Below are positions 42,108-51,175 of a stretch of DNA of 64,000 bases, piece after piece. The translations under genes and the position numbers were made by a program. The stretch comes from a bacterium. GTDB lineage: Bacteria > Sysuimicrobiota > Sysuimicrobiia > Sysuimicrobiales > Segetimicrobiaceae. A model generated the notes under the pieces. That model saw only the letters and a list, made by a program, of their open reading frames with translations. It had not been told where the DNA came from and searched no databases. The first letter of the stretch is position 1, and the number at the start of each line of letters is the position of its first letter. The DNA lies in contig DASSJF010000069.1 in the NCBI GenBank assembly GCA_035691305.1, positions 1 to 64,000 of the forward strand, given 5' to 3'.

Positions 42108-44297
42108 TTACGAAACCGTCGAGGAAGGCGCCGCCGGCGCGGGCTCCGCTGACGCGCGGCGTTCGACCAGCACCGCGATGTGGTCGGCGTAGGGATCGTA
42201 CTCCGTCTTGCAAGTGAACAGGAAGATCTGCCGGCCCCGTGCGATGGCGCGCAGGAACGTCATGGCCGACGCCCGCCGGTCGTCGTCGTACGCGAGGAAC
42301 GGATCGTCGAGGAACAGCGGCGGCTGCCGGCCGTCGGCCAGGAGATCGGCGAGCCCGAGCCGCAGCGCAAGATAACACTGGTCCACCCCGCCGCTGCCGA
42401 TCTCGCGGGCCGAGACGTCCGCCCAGTCCTTGGGCGGGCCGACCCAAACGCGCGGCGCGAGCGTTAGCTCGTCGACCGTGATGCGATCGTACGCGCCGTT
42501 CGACAGCCGGCGCAGGTATCCGCTCGCCAGCTCCTCGAGGCGGGCCCGGCCGGGCACGATCGTCGCACGGTGGGCGCGGTCAAGCACGTCGTGTGTAAGC
42601 CGGAGGGCCTCGACCTGGCGCTGCTGCCGCGCAAGCCGCCCCTCCGTGTCGGCGAGTTCCTCTTCCACGCGCGCGAGGGCCTCGTGCGGCGACCGTCCGG
42701 CGAGCCGTCCCTCGAGGCGCTGCACGGCTGCCCTCTCCTGGTCGAGCGCCTGTCGCCGGTGATGGGCCTCGAGCTGCCGCCGCTGGAAGGCCGCGGCCTC
42801 CAGCCGCCGCAGCGCGAGATCGGGCTCCTCCCGCTGCGCCTGCACCGCGCCGAGCTCGGTCAGCGCGTGCCGGTGCTCGTCGGCGATGGCGTCGCGCGAC
42901 TGCCCGCCCAGCAGGCCTTCGAGCAGCCGGCCGGCCGCGCGCCCGCGTTCGCGCGCCTCACGTGCCGCCGTGCGCCGGGCGATAGCCGCGTCGATGGAGT
43001 CCACGCCGAGGGCCGACAGATCGCGCCGCACCGTGTCGGCCGCGGCACCCGCCTGCTCCCGCAGCCGTTCGAGCACACGGCGGGCCTGCTCGACGCGCTG
43101 CCGGTTCTCGAGATCGCTCCGTCGTCCGAGCGCGGCGGCGCGTCCCCGCAGATAGAGCAGCCCGAGGCCCGCCGCGGCCGCGGCCGCGAGAGAGATCCCG
43201 CCCGCAACTTGATGGTGCGCCGCGAGCAGCGCGACCCCCGCGACGCCGGCCGCGCCGGCAAGCCCCGCGAGCGTCCAAAGACCGGCGGCCGGGCGCGCCG
43301 CCGGTCCCTGCCGTGGCGCGTCCGCGCCCGCGGGCGTCCCGGTGGCTCCGGCATCCGCCTGTTCCGCCTGCTGCCGCAGCACGTCCGCCCGCGCCGCGGC
43401 CTGCTGCAGCGCGGCCAGCGTCTCATCCGGAATGTCTTGGAGGCGCCGCGCCGGGTCGCGGCCGGCCGCGGCGAGATCGCGCGCGGCGGCGTCAATCCGC
43501 TCGAGCCGCGCCGACAGATCGGCGGCGCGGCGTCCCACATCATCCCACCGCCGATCCAGCTCCAGGAGCCGCCGGTTGGCCGCGAGCAGCGCCTCGTCCT
43601 CCGCGACGGCGACCTCCAACTGGTTGATCCGCGCCCCCCGCAGCTCGCGCTCGGACGCAGCCCCCTCGATCTCCTTGACCTCCGCGGCGAGGCGCTGCCG
43701 CTCGTCGGTCAGCATCTTGAGCCGATCCTGCCCGCGCTTCAGCGGCCCCGGCGCCGATGCCGGGCGGCCGCGCAACCCGACTTCCTGGCGCCGGATCCAT
43801 TCGGCAACGGCCCGCAGCACGCGCACCGCATCGCCGTCGGTGCCGGTCATGATTCGCGAGAGATGCGCGCCGATCTCGCGTGATTCATCCTGCACCGCGG
43901 CGAGCTGCCACTGTCCGATGTGCGCCGTCGCGCGGAATAGGGCGAGACTCCCGAAGCCGAGCAGCGCCGCGACCCGCGCCGCCACGTCCTTCGACGCTTC
44001 CCACTCGCCCCCGCCCGCCCGAAGCAGCGTCTTCTGCGAGGCGAAGTCCTTGCGCAGCTCGTAGCGGCGGCCGTCCGCCTCGAACTCGAGCGTCACCTCG
44101 CCGTCGCCCTCGCCCCACGGCCGGTAGCTCTTCGCCTCCGAGGGGCGGATGGGAAACAGCGCCGCGGAGAACGCAAGGTGCAGCGTGGACTTGCCGGCGT
44201 CGTTCCGACCGCGCACAACATTGAGGCCGGGCGCGAACGCGAAGTCCCCGTCTCCCAACCCGCGGAACGCCCGCACCCGCACGCGCCGGATGATCAT
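42108..44297 (-). CDS. YhaN/SbcC-like SMC-type ATPase with two central membrane helices
   Basis: 729 residues. The Rad50/SbcC-type head is split: Walker A GRNDAGKST at 30-38 and, near the C-terminus, the Walker B/D-loop LFLDDPFLAYDD preceded by the signature-like REIGSGGVDQ. Between them lie coiled-coil arms and, at about 340-384, two hydrophobic helices (LWTLAGLAGAAGVAGVALL and ISLAAAAAAGLGLLYL), as in Firmicute YhaN. No zinc-hook CxxC was seen at the apex. The arms therefore probably end in the membrane. Its ATG overlaps the stop of the SbcD/YhaO-like nuclease gene (ATGA). Last gene of the recA operon. Confidence 0.88.
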   Translation of the reverse strand: MIIRRVRVRAFRGLGDGDFAFAPGLNVVRGRNDAGKSTLHLAFSAALFPIRPSEAKSYRPWGEGDGEVTLEFEADGRRYELRKDFASQKTLLRAGGGEWEASKDVAARVAALLGFGSLALFRATAHIGQWQLAAVQDESREIGAHLSRIMTGTDGDAVRVLRAVAEWIRRQEVGLRGRPASAPGPLKRGQDRLKMLTDERQRLAAEVKEIEGAASERELRGARINQLEVAVAEDEALLAANRRLLELDRRWDDVGRRAADLSARLERIDAAARDLAAAGRDPARRLQDIPDETLAALQQAAARADVLRQQAEQADAGATGTPAGADAPRQGPAARPAAGLWTLAGLAGAAGVAGVALLAAHHQVAGGISLAAAAAAGLGLLYLRGRAAALGRRSDLENRQRVEQARRVLERLREQAGAAADTVRRDLSALGVDSIDAAIARRTAAREARERGRAAGRLLEGLLGGQSRDAIADEHRHALTELGAVQAQREEPDLALRRLEAAAFQRRQLEAHHRRQALDQERAAVQRLEGRLAGRSPHEALARVEEELADTEGRLARQQRQVEALRLTHDVLDRAHRATIVPGRARLEELASGYLRRLSNGAYDRITVDELTLAPRVWVGPPKDWADVSAREIGSGGVDQCYLALRLGLADLLADGRQPPLFLDDPFLAYDDDRRASAMTFLRAIARGRQIFLFTCKTEYDPYADHIAVLVERRASAEPAPAAPSSTVS

Positions 44298-45424
44298 CCG
44301 GGCAGCTCCATCGTGCCCTGGAGCAGCGCCACGCCGTAGGCGAGCGCTTCCTCGGCGAGCGCGCGCTCATCGCCCTCCCGCGAGGCGATCTGCTCGCGCA
44401 TCTCGCGGACGAATCGGCCGATCACGGTGTGTTCGGAGTACTGGCCAGGGTCGGCGACATCGGGCCGCAGGCTCGACTCATCGCGCAGGTCGAGCCGGAA
44501 GAACAGCGGCCCGAGCTCCTCGCGCAGGCGCTCCGCCAGCACGCGGGTATCGAGGCCGCCGAGGCCGGTCAGCACGAGGCGCAGCGCCAGGTCGGCGTCG
44601 GCGTGCTCGCGGAGGCGCCGGGCGATCGCCTCGGTGTCGCCCGCGGTGGCAAGATCGACGGTGACGCGCTCGCTGCGGCGGCGGCCCACCCGGCGCCGCT
44701 CGACCTCCGCGCGGCCCGGCTCCCGGATCGTGACCAGCAGCACGTGGCCCGATTGACCCTCGTCGAGATCGATCATCTCCGGCGCGCCGCTGTACCACGC
44801 GGCCACACCGCCAGCGGAGACGTCCTGCGCCGAATGCCAGTCGCCCAGCGCGAGGTAGTCGACCGCGCTTCCCGCGATCTCGCGCGGGGTGATCATCGTG
44901 AACTGGGCCTCGAACTCGGGCCGCTCCACGCTGCCGTGCGCGAGTGCCACCTGGTAGCGCGTCTGCCGCCGGACCGGAAGGCCCGCGAGCGGACTCTCCG
45001 CGGAGAGTCGCCGCGGCGCCGAGCGGCCCACGACCGTGAGGTCGCGGTCGACGACGACGCGCTCGCCGAGCTGCTGTCCAAACACGGTCAGGCCAGGGCA
45101 GCGGCGCTCGAGATCGGTCCACACGCCGGCGCTGCCCTCGCCGAGCGGATCGTGGTTCCCGGCGATCGCGCACACCGGGATCCCCGCCTGCCCCAGCCGG
45201 CCGAATTGCTCGGCGGCGAACGGCGCGTGCACGCGGGCCGCGGCGACGGAATCGAACAGGTCGCCGGCAACCAGCACCACGTCGACGCGCTCGGCGACAG
45301 CCAGGTCGACGACGCGGGTCAGCGTCTCGCGCAGCTGCCGCCGGTGCTCCGGCCCCCGGTCGCCGAGGACTTTGAACGTCGCGCCGAGGTGAACGTCGGA
45401 CGTGTGCAGGAGGCGCAGGCTCAT
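44294..45424 (-). CDS. SbcD/Mre11/YhaO-like DNA exonuclease
   Basis: 376 residues. Calcineurin-like phosphodiesterase motifs in order: TSDVHLG, AGDLFDS, AGNHDP, LAHGS and GDWHS, the Mn2+ site of Mre11/SbcD nucleases. The C-terminal half is a capping and ATPase-binding region. It pairs with the YhaN-like ATPase that overlaps its stop and would process DNA ends or hairpins. The ATG overlaps the helicase stop (ATGA). Confidence 0.92.
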   Translation of the reverse strand: MSLRLLHTSDVHLGATFKVLGDRGPEHRRQLRETLTRVVDLAVAERVDVVLVAGDLFDSVAAARVHAPFAAEQFGRLGQAGIPVCAIAGNHDPLGEGSAGVWTDLERRCPGLTVFGQQLGERVVVDRDLTVVGRSAPRRLSAESPLAGLPVRRQTRYQVALAHGSVERPEFEAQFTMITPREIAGSAVDYLALGDWHSAQDVSAGGVAAWYSGAPEMIDLDEGQSGHVLLVTIREPGRAEVERRRVGRRRSERVTVDLATAGDTEAIARRLREHADADLALRLVLTGLGGLDTRVLAERLREELGPLFFRLDLRDESSLRPDVADPGQYSEHTVIGRFVREMREQIASREGDERALAEEALAYGVALLQGTMELPG

Positions 45425-48400
45425 TCCGCGGCCGTGAACGGGCAGATCTGGTTGAACGCGCAGTAGGGGCAGGCCCGGTAGGCGTCCGGCGTCGCCGGGA
45501 ACTGGCGGGCCCGGATGCCGGCGGCCGCCCGCTCGATCATCTCGCGCGCCTCGGCCACGTCGTCGGCGTCCTTGTGCGCGCGGCCGACCATGACCTCGCG
45601 GCCGAGGAAATGCAGCTCGACGCGATCGGGCAGGCGGCCGAGGACTTCCCGGTAGGCGAGCGAGTAGATGGCGAGCTGCTCGCTGTCGCGCGTGCGCCGG
45701 TCGGCGTCCTCCTGCGTCCGCACGTCGGTGCTCTTGAAGTCGATGACGACGACCTCATCGCCGCGGATGTCCACGCGATCCCAACGGCCGCGCACGTACG
45801 CGCCGCCGGAGCGGAACCGGAATTCCCGCTCGACGAAGGTCGGCACGGTCCCCCCGGCCTCCTGGTAGGCGAAGAAGCGGCGCAGCACCGCGCGGCCCTC
45901 TTCGAGGCGCCGGTCCTCGTGCTCGCGGCTGAGGAAGCCTTCGCTGATCCACGCACGCTCCAGCGTGGCGACGAGATCGTCGGCGGTCACCGGCTGCCGC
46001 CGCGCGCGCCGCCGGTTGTACTCCTGCACCGCTTCGTGCAGGGCCGCGCCGTAGGCGATGCGGTGGTCGCGCAGGATCGGCACACGCAGCACGTGGATGT
46101 ACCGGTACTTGTACGGGCAGGTCGTGTAATCGTCGACCTGACGGAACGACAGCGGCACCGGATCGTCCGACGGCGGCAGCAACACGATCGGCCCTTCCGC
46201 GGGCTCGGGGGGCGGCGCGTGCCGCTCGACCGCCTGCGCGGGCGAGGGCGGCGCGGCGGCCGGCTCGACCCTCGGCAGGTCCAGCGCTTCCAGCACAAAG
46301 CGGCTCGGCTTCCGGCGCCGCACGCCGCCGTAGTCCCAGGCGCCGGTGAGATACAACTCCCGGCGCGCGCGCGTCATCCCGACGTAGCAAAGGCGCCGCT
46401 CTTCCTGAACGTGGAAATCGCCCGACGGGAGAAGGTCGCGCATCAGCGCGTCCGGCAGCGCGAGCGGCTCGCGGCGCGCGCGCGACGGAAACTTGTCGGC
46501 GACCAGGCTCACGAGGAAGACCACCGGAAACTCCAGTCCCTTCGCCTTGTGGACGGTGAGCACGCGGACGGCGTCGATGTCGGCCTCCGACTCGGCCGTC
46601 GCCGGATCGTCGCCGGCCTCGATCAGCAATTCCAGGTACTCGACGAACGCGGGCACGCGATCGACCTTGGCCGTGGCGCCGTACCGGGCGACGAGGTCGA
46701 AGAACCGGGCGATGTTGGCGACGCGGTGTGCGTCGCCCGCATCCTCCGACGACGCGAGCCGATGGACGTACCCGGTGCAGGTCACCGCGTACTCGTAGAG
46801 CACACGGCCGGTCGGCATCTTGGCCGCGAGGCGCCCCATCGACTCAAGGTCCTCCACGATCCGCGCAATCACCGCCCGGCCGGGCGCCGAGACCTCGAGA
46901 TCCTCGAGACGCGGCAGCATGCGGTACACCTGGTGGAGCGAGCGGTTGCGCCGCTGGCCGTAGCTGGTGCAGAGCGCGAGATCGGCCGGCGGCACGTCGT
47001 AGAACGGCGAGGCGCTCAACAGGTACAGCGACATGCTGTCGTTCGGGTGCGCGAGCACGCGCAGAAACGCGGTGAGGAACCGGATCTCCTCGCGATCGTA
47101 GAGGCCTCGCGTCCCGGTGAACGTGAACGGGATGCCCTTCATGTTGAGCGCCCGCAAGAACGGGTCGGCGTCCCGGTTGGCCCGCACGAGGATCGCGATG
47201 TCGTGATAGCGCCAGCGGCCGGTCCGCACCGCATCGTCGATCCGGCCCGCCACGTCCTCGGCCTCTTCCGCCAGGGTCTCGAACTGGTGGTGGCGCGGCA
47301 GCTGTCCCGCCTCGGGCACGGCGGCGCGCAGCCGTTTGTCGATGCCGTGCCGCACCTCGAGCCGGTCGGGGTCGTTGTGTCGGATCAGGCGGTAGGCCGC
47401 GTCGAGGATCAGCTGCGTCGAACGAAAGTTGCGCGTGAGCACGACCATCCGCGCGTCGGGGTACGCGTCCGTGAAGTACGAGATATTGCTGTACGACGCA
47501 CCGCGCCACCGGTAGATGGCCTGGTCGTCGTCGGCCACGACCGTCAGGTTGCGGTGGCCGCCCGCCAGCAGCTTGACGAGCTCGAACTGCGCGAAGTTGG
47601 TGTCCTGGAATTCGTCGACGAGGATGTGGCGGAACTGCGACCGGTACTGCGCCAGCACCGACGGATGCTGCCGCAGGAGGCGCAGCGTCAGCACGATCAG
47701 GTCGCCGAAGTCGACGCAGCCGGCCTCGGCCAGCATCGCCTGGTAGGCCCGGTACGTCCCCGCGATCTCGCGCTGCTGCCGCGCCTGCTCGGCGAGCGCC
47801 GGGTTGTCCGGCTGCGCCGCCGACTCCGCGGCAAGACGGGCGGCGTAGGCGTCGTAGTCGTCGGGCGTGACGTCCTCGTCTTTCGCGCGGCTCCAGAGCG
47901 TGATAAGCGCGTCGACGTGGCGGGTCGGGTCGCCGAGCGGCCGGAAGTAGTCGAGCGGTAGCTGAAACAGCCGCTCGCGCACGAAGATGACCTGCTCGGG
48001 GCGGCTCAACACCCGAAAGTCCGGCGTCAGCCCGAGGTGGAGGGCGTTCTCTCGCAGTACCCGATCGCCGAAGGCGTGAAACGTACTGATCCAGGTGTCG
48101 GTGTACCCGTACGGGACGAACCGGTCGACTCGCTCCTCCATCTCGGCCGCCGCGCGGTCGGTGAAGGTAAGGGCCAGAATCTCGCTCGGCCGGGCGCCTC
48201 GCGTCGCGATCAGATGCGCTATGCGGCGTGTGACCACGGCGGTCTTGCCGGTGCCCGCCCCCGCGACAATGAGCAGCGGCCCGGCGGCATGCGTGACCGC
48301 GTCCCGCTGCTCGTCCGTCAGACCCGCCAGAATCTCATCGGCGCGTGACGCCGGCTCCGGCGCGTCCACGACGGGCCCCGCGTCGAGTAGCGTGCCGGCG

Positions 48401-48510
48401 CCGCTCGGCGCGGCCGGGTCGCCGGGGGAGAGGCCGAGGGGAAGCTGACCTATGTCCGCGCCGCCGGGCGCGGGTCGCGTCTCGCGCCCGCTACGCATCC
48501 GAGCTTTCAC
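45421..48510 (-). CDS. UvrD/PcrA-like helicase fused to an Fe-S PD-(D/E)XK nuclease
   Basis: 1029 residues. SF1A helicase motifs: Q motif LTDEQRDAV, Walker A GAGTGKT at 84-90, Walker B ILVDEFQDT, VADDDQAIYRWRGA, LTRNFRST, TVHKAKGLEFPVVF and the motif VI region YVGMTRARRELYL. After about residue 760 a RecB/AddB-like nuclease follows: TTCPYKYRY, then RWDRVDIRGDEVVVIDFKS (catalytic D-ExK-like core), and CPYCAFNQICP. The single upstream Cys plus this Cx2Cx5C set fits an Fe-S cluster as in AddB/AdnB/Cas4. It likely resects double-strand breaks. GTG 48510 overlaps recX by 20 bp. Confidence 0.93.
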   Translation of the reverse strand: MKARMRSGRETRPAPGGADIGQLPLGLSPGDPAAPSGAGTLLDAGPVVDAPEPASRADEILAGLTDEQRDAVTHAAGPLLIVAGAGTGKTAVVTRRIAHLIATRGARPSEILALTFTDRAAAEMEERVDRFVPYGYTDTWISTFHAFGDRVLRENALHLGLTPDFRVLSRPEQVIFVRERLFQLPLDYFRPLGDPTRHVDALITLWSRAKDEDVTPDDYDAYAARLAAESAAQPDNPALAEQARQQREIAGTYRAYQAMLAEAGCVDFGDLIVLTLRLLRQHPSVLAQYRSQFRHILVDEFQDTNFAQFELVKLLAGGHRNLTVVADDDQAIYRWRGASYSNISYFTDAYPDARMVVLTRNFRSTQLILDAAYRLIRHNDPDRLEVRHGIDKRLRAAVPEAGQLPRHHQFETLAEEAEDVAGRIDDAVRTGRWRYHDIAILVRANRDADPFLRALNMKGIPFTFTGTRGLYDREEIRFLTAFLRVLAHPNDSMSLYLLSASPFYDVPPADLALCTSYGQRRNRSLHQVYRMLPRLEDLEVSAPGRAVIARIVEDLESMGRLAAKMPTGRVLYEYAVTCTGYVHRLASSEDAGDAHRVANIARFFDLVARYGATAKVDRVPAFVEYLELLIEAGDDPATAESEADIDAVRVLTVHKAKGLEFPVVFLVSLVADKFPSRARREPLALPDALMRDLLPSGDFHVQEERRLCYVGMTRARRELYLTGAWDYGGVRRRKPSRFVLEALDLPRVEPAAAPPSPAQAVERHAPPPEPAEGPIVLLPPSDDPVPLSFRQVDDYTTCPYKYRYIHVLRVPILRDHRIAYGAALHEAVQEYNRRRARRQPVTADDLVATLERAWISEGFLSREHEDRRLEEGRAVLRRFFAYQEAGGTVPTFVEREFRFRSGGAYVRGRWDRVDIRGDEVVVIDFKSTDVRTQEDADRRTRDSEQLAIYSLAYREVLGRLPDRVELHFLGREVMVGRAHKDADDVAEAREMIERAAAGIRARQFPATPDAYRACPYCAFNQICPFTAAE

Positions 48511-49267
48511 GGCTCCGTTGCACCGTCCGAAGAACGTGTGCGATCGTTGGTGCGGCGAATCCCCGGCGCTGGAGGAGACCGGCCAGCCGCCGGACCTTTA
48601 CCTCCCACGCGAGATGTGCGTAGCCGCGGAGCCGGCGCTCGGCGAGATCGCGCGCGCGCCGTTCTTCTGCGGCCGCGGCATCTTCTTCTCCGTACACCTC
48701 GCGAATCGCCTGCTCGATCACCGGCGCGGCGACACCTTTTTCGCGCAATTCCGAACGCAGCCGCAGGGCGCCGCACGCGCGCACGGCGAGACGGCCGCGC
48801 ACCCACGTTCGCGCGAACTCGAGATCGTCGAGATAGCCGTCCACGGTCAGATCGCGGACGACCTGTGCAGCCGCCTCCGGCGCTACGCCGGCGCGCCGCA
48901 GACGGGCCCGCAGATCGGCGATGCTGCGCGGCCGAGCGCCCAGCAGACGGAGCGCAACCTCGCGCGCGCACCGGCACGCATCCCGGTGTTCAAGGTGTGC
49001 CAGCACCGCCGGCGCGAGCACAAGGCCGGGCTCCAGCCCGAGCCGAGCGACCTCCTCGGCGTCCACGCGAAGCCGGCGTCCGCCGTCCAACACGAGCCAT
49101 CGAACCTCGCCCGCGCTCGACCCTCCGGCCGTCCGAAGGAGCGCGATGCGCGCCGGCTCCGCGGCGTCGAGAGCCGGCCCCCCGGACGACGCGCGGCCGA
49201 CACCGTCAGAACGGTGTCGGCCGCGAGACCGGTACCGGACCGCAGGGTCCCGCCCTGCGCCGCTCAC
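48491..49267 (-). CDS. recX: Regulatory protein RecX
   Basis: 258 residues from GTG 49267. Helical RecX repeats are visible ([59 protein letters not shown]), with the N-terminal strand region [20 protein letters not shown]. RecX binds RecA filaments and limits their activity. GTG 49267 overlaps the recA stop (GTGA) and is the only in-frame start before the conserved region, but a 15-bp hairpin lies in its first 25 codons, which is odd for coding sequence. The true start is therefore uncertain. Confidence 0.85.
   Translation of the reverse strand: MSGAGRDPAVRYRSRGRHRSDGVGRASSGGPALDAAEPARIALLRTAGGSSAGEVRWLVLDGGRRLRVDAEEVARLGLEPGLVLAPAVLAHLEHRDACRCAREVALRLLGARPRSIADLRARLRRAGVAPEAAAQVVRDLTVDGYLDDLEFARTWVRGRLAVRACGALRLRSELREKGVAAPVIEQAIREVYGEEDAAAAEERRARDLAERRLRGYAHLAWEVKVRRLAGLLQRRGFAAPTIAHVLRTVQRSRESSDA
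49192..49225 (-). terminator. 15-bp perfect hairpin at the recA/recX junction
   Basis: CGCGGCCGACACCGT pairs exactly with ACGGTGTCGGCCGCG around a 4-base loop, starting 38 bp after the recA stop. There is no U-run. It could give partial termination so that recX and the downstream repair genes are made in lower amounts than recA. Confidence 0.6.
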
Positions 49268-50412
49268 CGCTGGGCGCGAGGCGCCACTCCCTTCACCACC
49301 GCGGCAGCCACAGGCTCGCGCCGGCCGTCCCCGGACGGCGCGATGTGCTTGGCCTCGGGAGCGACGCCGTTGCTGTTGCCGTTCGGCGACCCGTCGGGTG
49401 CGGGTACGGTGGGCGACGGCGACCGCGCGATGCCCAGTTTCTCGCGTGTCCTGGCCTCGATCTCGCGCGCCAGTTCGGGGTTCGTCTCGAGAAACTCGCG
49501 CGCGTTGTCGCGGCCCTGCCCCATCTTCATGTCCTTGTAGGCGAACCAAGTCCCTGTCCGCGAGACCACGCCGTGGAGGGCGGCCGTGTCGAGCAGGCTC
49601 CCCGCCTTGCTGATGCCCCGCGGGAAGATGATGTCGGCTTCGCAGTCCCGGAACGGCGCGGCGAGCTTGTTCTTGACGACCTTGACCCGCACGCGCTGGC
49701 CGATCACCTGGTCGCCCGACTTGAGCGACTCCGTCCGGCGGATCTCCATGCGCACCGAGGCGTAGAACTTGAGCGCGCGGCCCCCGCTCGTGACCTCGGG
49801 GTTGCCGAACATGATGCCCACCTTCTCGCGCAGCTGGTTGATGAAAATGACGGTGGTGTGGGACTTGCTGATCGCGCCGACGAGCTTCCGCATCGCCTGC
49901 GACATGAGCCGCGCCTGCAGGCCGACGTGCGCGTCGCCCATCTCCCCGTCCAGTTCCGCGCGCGGGACGAGCGCCGCTACGGAGTCGACTACGATCACGT
50001 CGATCGCGCCGGACCGCACCAACATCTCGGCGATCTCGAGCGCCTGCTCACCGGAATCCGGCTGGGAGATCAGGAGGTTGTCGATGTCGACGCCGACGTT
50101 GCGGGCGTACTCGGTGTTGAGCGCATGTTCGGCGTCGATGAACGCGCCGACGCCGCCCTCGCGCTGCGCCTCCGCAACGATATGATACCCGAGCGTCGTC
50201 TTGCCCGACGACTCGGGGCCGTAGATCTCCACGATCCGGCCGCGCGGCACACCACCTACGCCGAGCGCGGCATCGAGCGCGAGCACGCCGGTCGGAATCA
50301 CGTCGACGCTCAGCTTGGCCTGGTGCTCGCCGAGCTTCATGATGGACCCCTTGCCGAACTGTTTCTCGATCTGGGCGAGGGCGAGATCCAGGGCACGCTG
50401 CCGTTCGTTCAT
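49264..50412 (-). CDS. recA: Recombinase RecA
   Basis: 382 residues. Walker [28 protein letters not shown] (Walker B), the L1/L2 DNA-binding loops ([37 protein letters not shown]) and INQLREKVG. The C-terminal tail beyond about 335 is Pro/Gly/Ala-rich and unusually poor in the acidic residues found in E. coli. It drives strand exchange and LexA cleavage. It has its own promoter with an SOS box and is followed by recX and three repair genes. cinA and thpR lie upstream, as in many bacteria. Confidence 0.98.
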   Translation of the reverse strand: MNERQRALDLALAQIEKQFGKGSIMKLGEHQAKLSVDVIPTGVLALDAALGVGGVPRGRIVEIYGPESSGKTTLGYHIVAEAQREGGVGAFIDAEHALNTEYARNVGVDIDNLLISQPDSGEQALEIAEMLVRSGAIDVIVVDSVAALVPRAELDGEMGDAHVGLQARLMSQAMRKLVGAISKSHTTVIFINQLREKVGIMFGNPEVTSGGRALKFYASVRMEIRRTESLKSGDQVIGQRVRVKVVKNKLAAPFRDCEADIIFPRGISKAGSLLDTAALHGVVSRTGTWFAYKDMKMGQGRDNAREFLETNPELAREIEARTREKLGIARSPSPTVPAPDGSPNGNSNGVAPEAKHIAPSGDGRREPVAAAVVKGVAPRAQR

Positions 50413-50482
50413 CTAGAAGCACCGTCCTTCGCCGCGTCGACGGCCGCTGATGCGACTTTTCGTGTAATAAATTCGTGGCTAC

Positions 50483-50511
50483 AAGGTACCAAACACTTGT
50501 TCGTCTGTCAA
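50483..50511 (-). promoter_or_regulatory. recA promoter
   Basis: TTGACA (50511-50506), a 17-bp spacer and TACCTT (50488-50483) on the minus strand, within the 157-bp recA-thpR gap. The 5' leader would be about 65 nt. The spacer contains the SOS box. Confidence 0.7.
50490..50503 (-). promoter_or_regulatory. LexA (SOS) operator in the recA promoter
   Basis: CGAACAAGTGTTTG on the minus strand. It matches the Gram-positive/actinobacterial SOS box CGAAC-N4-GTTCG at all but one base and sits between the -35 and -10 boxes, the ideal place for repression. Confidence 0.75.
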
Positions 50512-50569
50512 GCCACGGCGTGAACTTTCCCCAGCCACTAAGTTATCGCGGAAAGACTTCGCCACCATG

Positions 50570-51175
50570 CTACCCGGCACCCCGGCTGCCCTCTCCAAGA
50601 CGCCCCGTGGCGACCACGGTGTGGACCGGCTCGAACGCGCCGAGCACGCTGTTGACCACGACCAGTTCGGTCACCGGCTGCTCACCGATCACCACGCGGG
50701 CAAGCGCCTCTTGCTCTCGCGTAAGATCGGGCGGCCGGCCCTGCCCCCGCGTGCGCGCGAGCGTTAGATGCGGCGAGAACGGGCGGGGATCCAACGGGAT
50801 TCGGCGGTCGCGCAGCGCCGCCGCGAGCGATCCGGCGAGTGCGGCCAGCCGATCGGCGCCGGCCGTCACCCCCACCCACACGATGCGCGGCGCGGCCGGC
50901 GACGGAAACGCCCCAAGACCCGCGAAAGTGACGGTGAACGGCGCGGTAGAGGCCGCGGCGACCCGTGCCGCCTCGGCTGCATCCTCGACTTGACGCACCG
51001 TGATGTCACCGAGAAACTGCAGCGTCAGATGGAGATGTGACGGGGACACCCAGCGGAGCCGATCCGCGGACGCCGTGAGCGGCCCGCGCATCCGCGACGC
51101 GGCCGTGCGAATGTCCGGCCCGAGCAAAACCGCGATGAAGGTGCGACGGCGATCCTCGTCTGTGCCGCGGCTCAC
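50570..51175 (-). CDS. thpR: RNA 2',3'-cyclic phosphodiesterase (2H family)
   Basis: 201 residues. Two HxTx catalytic motifs, HLTLQF and HLTLAR, in the two lobes of the 2H fold, with the N-terminus RTFIAVLLGPDIR. It opens 2',3'-cyclic phosphates at RNA ends; historically annotated as 2'-5' RNA ligase. GTG 51175 overlaps the cinA stop (GTGA). The cinA-thpR-recA neighbourhood is widespread. Confidence 0.92.
   Translation of the reverse strand: MSRGTDEDRRRTFIAVLLGPDIRTAASRMRGPLTASADRLRWVSPSHLHLTLQFLGDITVRQVEDAAEAARVAAASTAPFTVTFAGLGAFPSPAAPRIVWVGVTAGADRLAALAGSLAAALRDRRIPLDPRPFSPHLTLARTRGQGRPPDLTREQEALARVVIGEQPVTELVVVNSVLGAFEPVHTVVATGRLGEGSRGAG

Noticed and set aside
45574-47961. 795-codon open frame on the plus strand opposite the helicase gene
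   Set aside because: Antisense shadow; no family features, whereas the opposite strand has every SF1 helicase motif in order.
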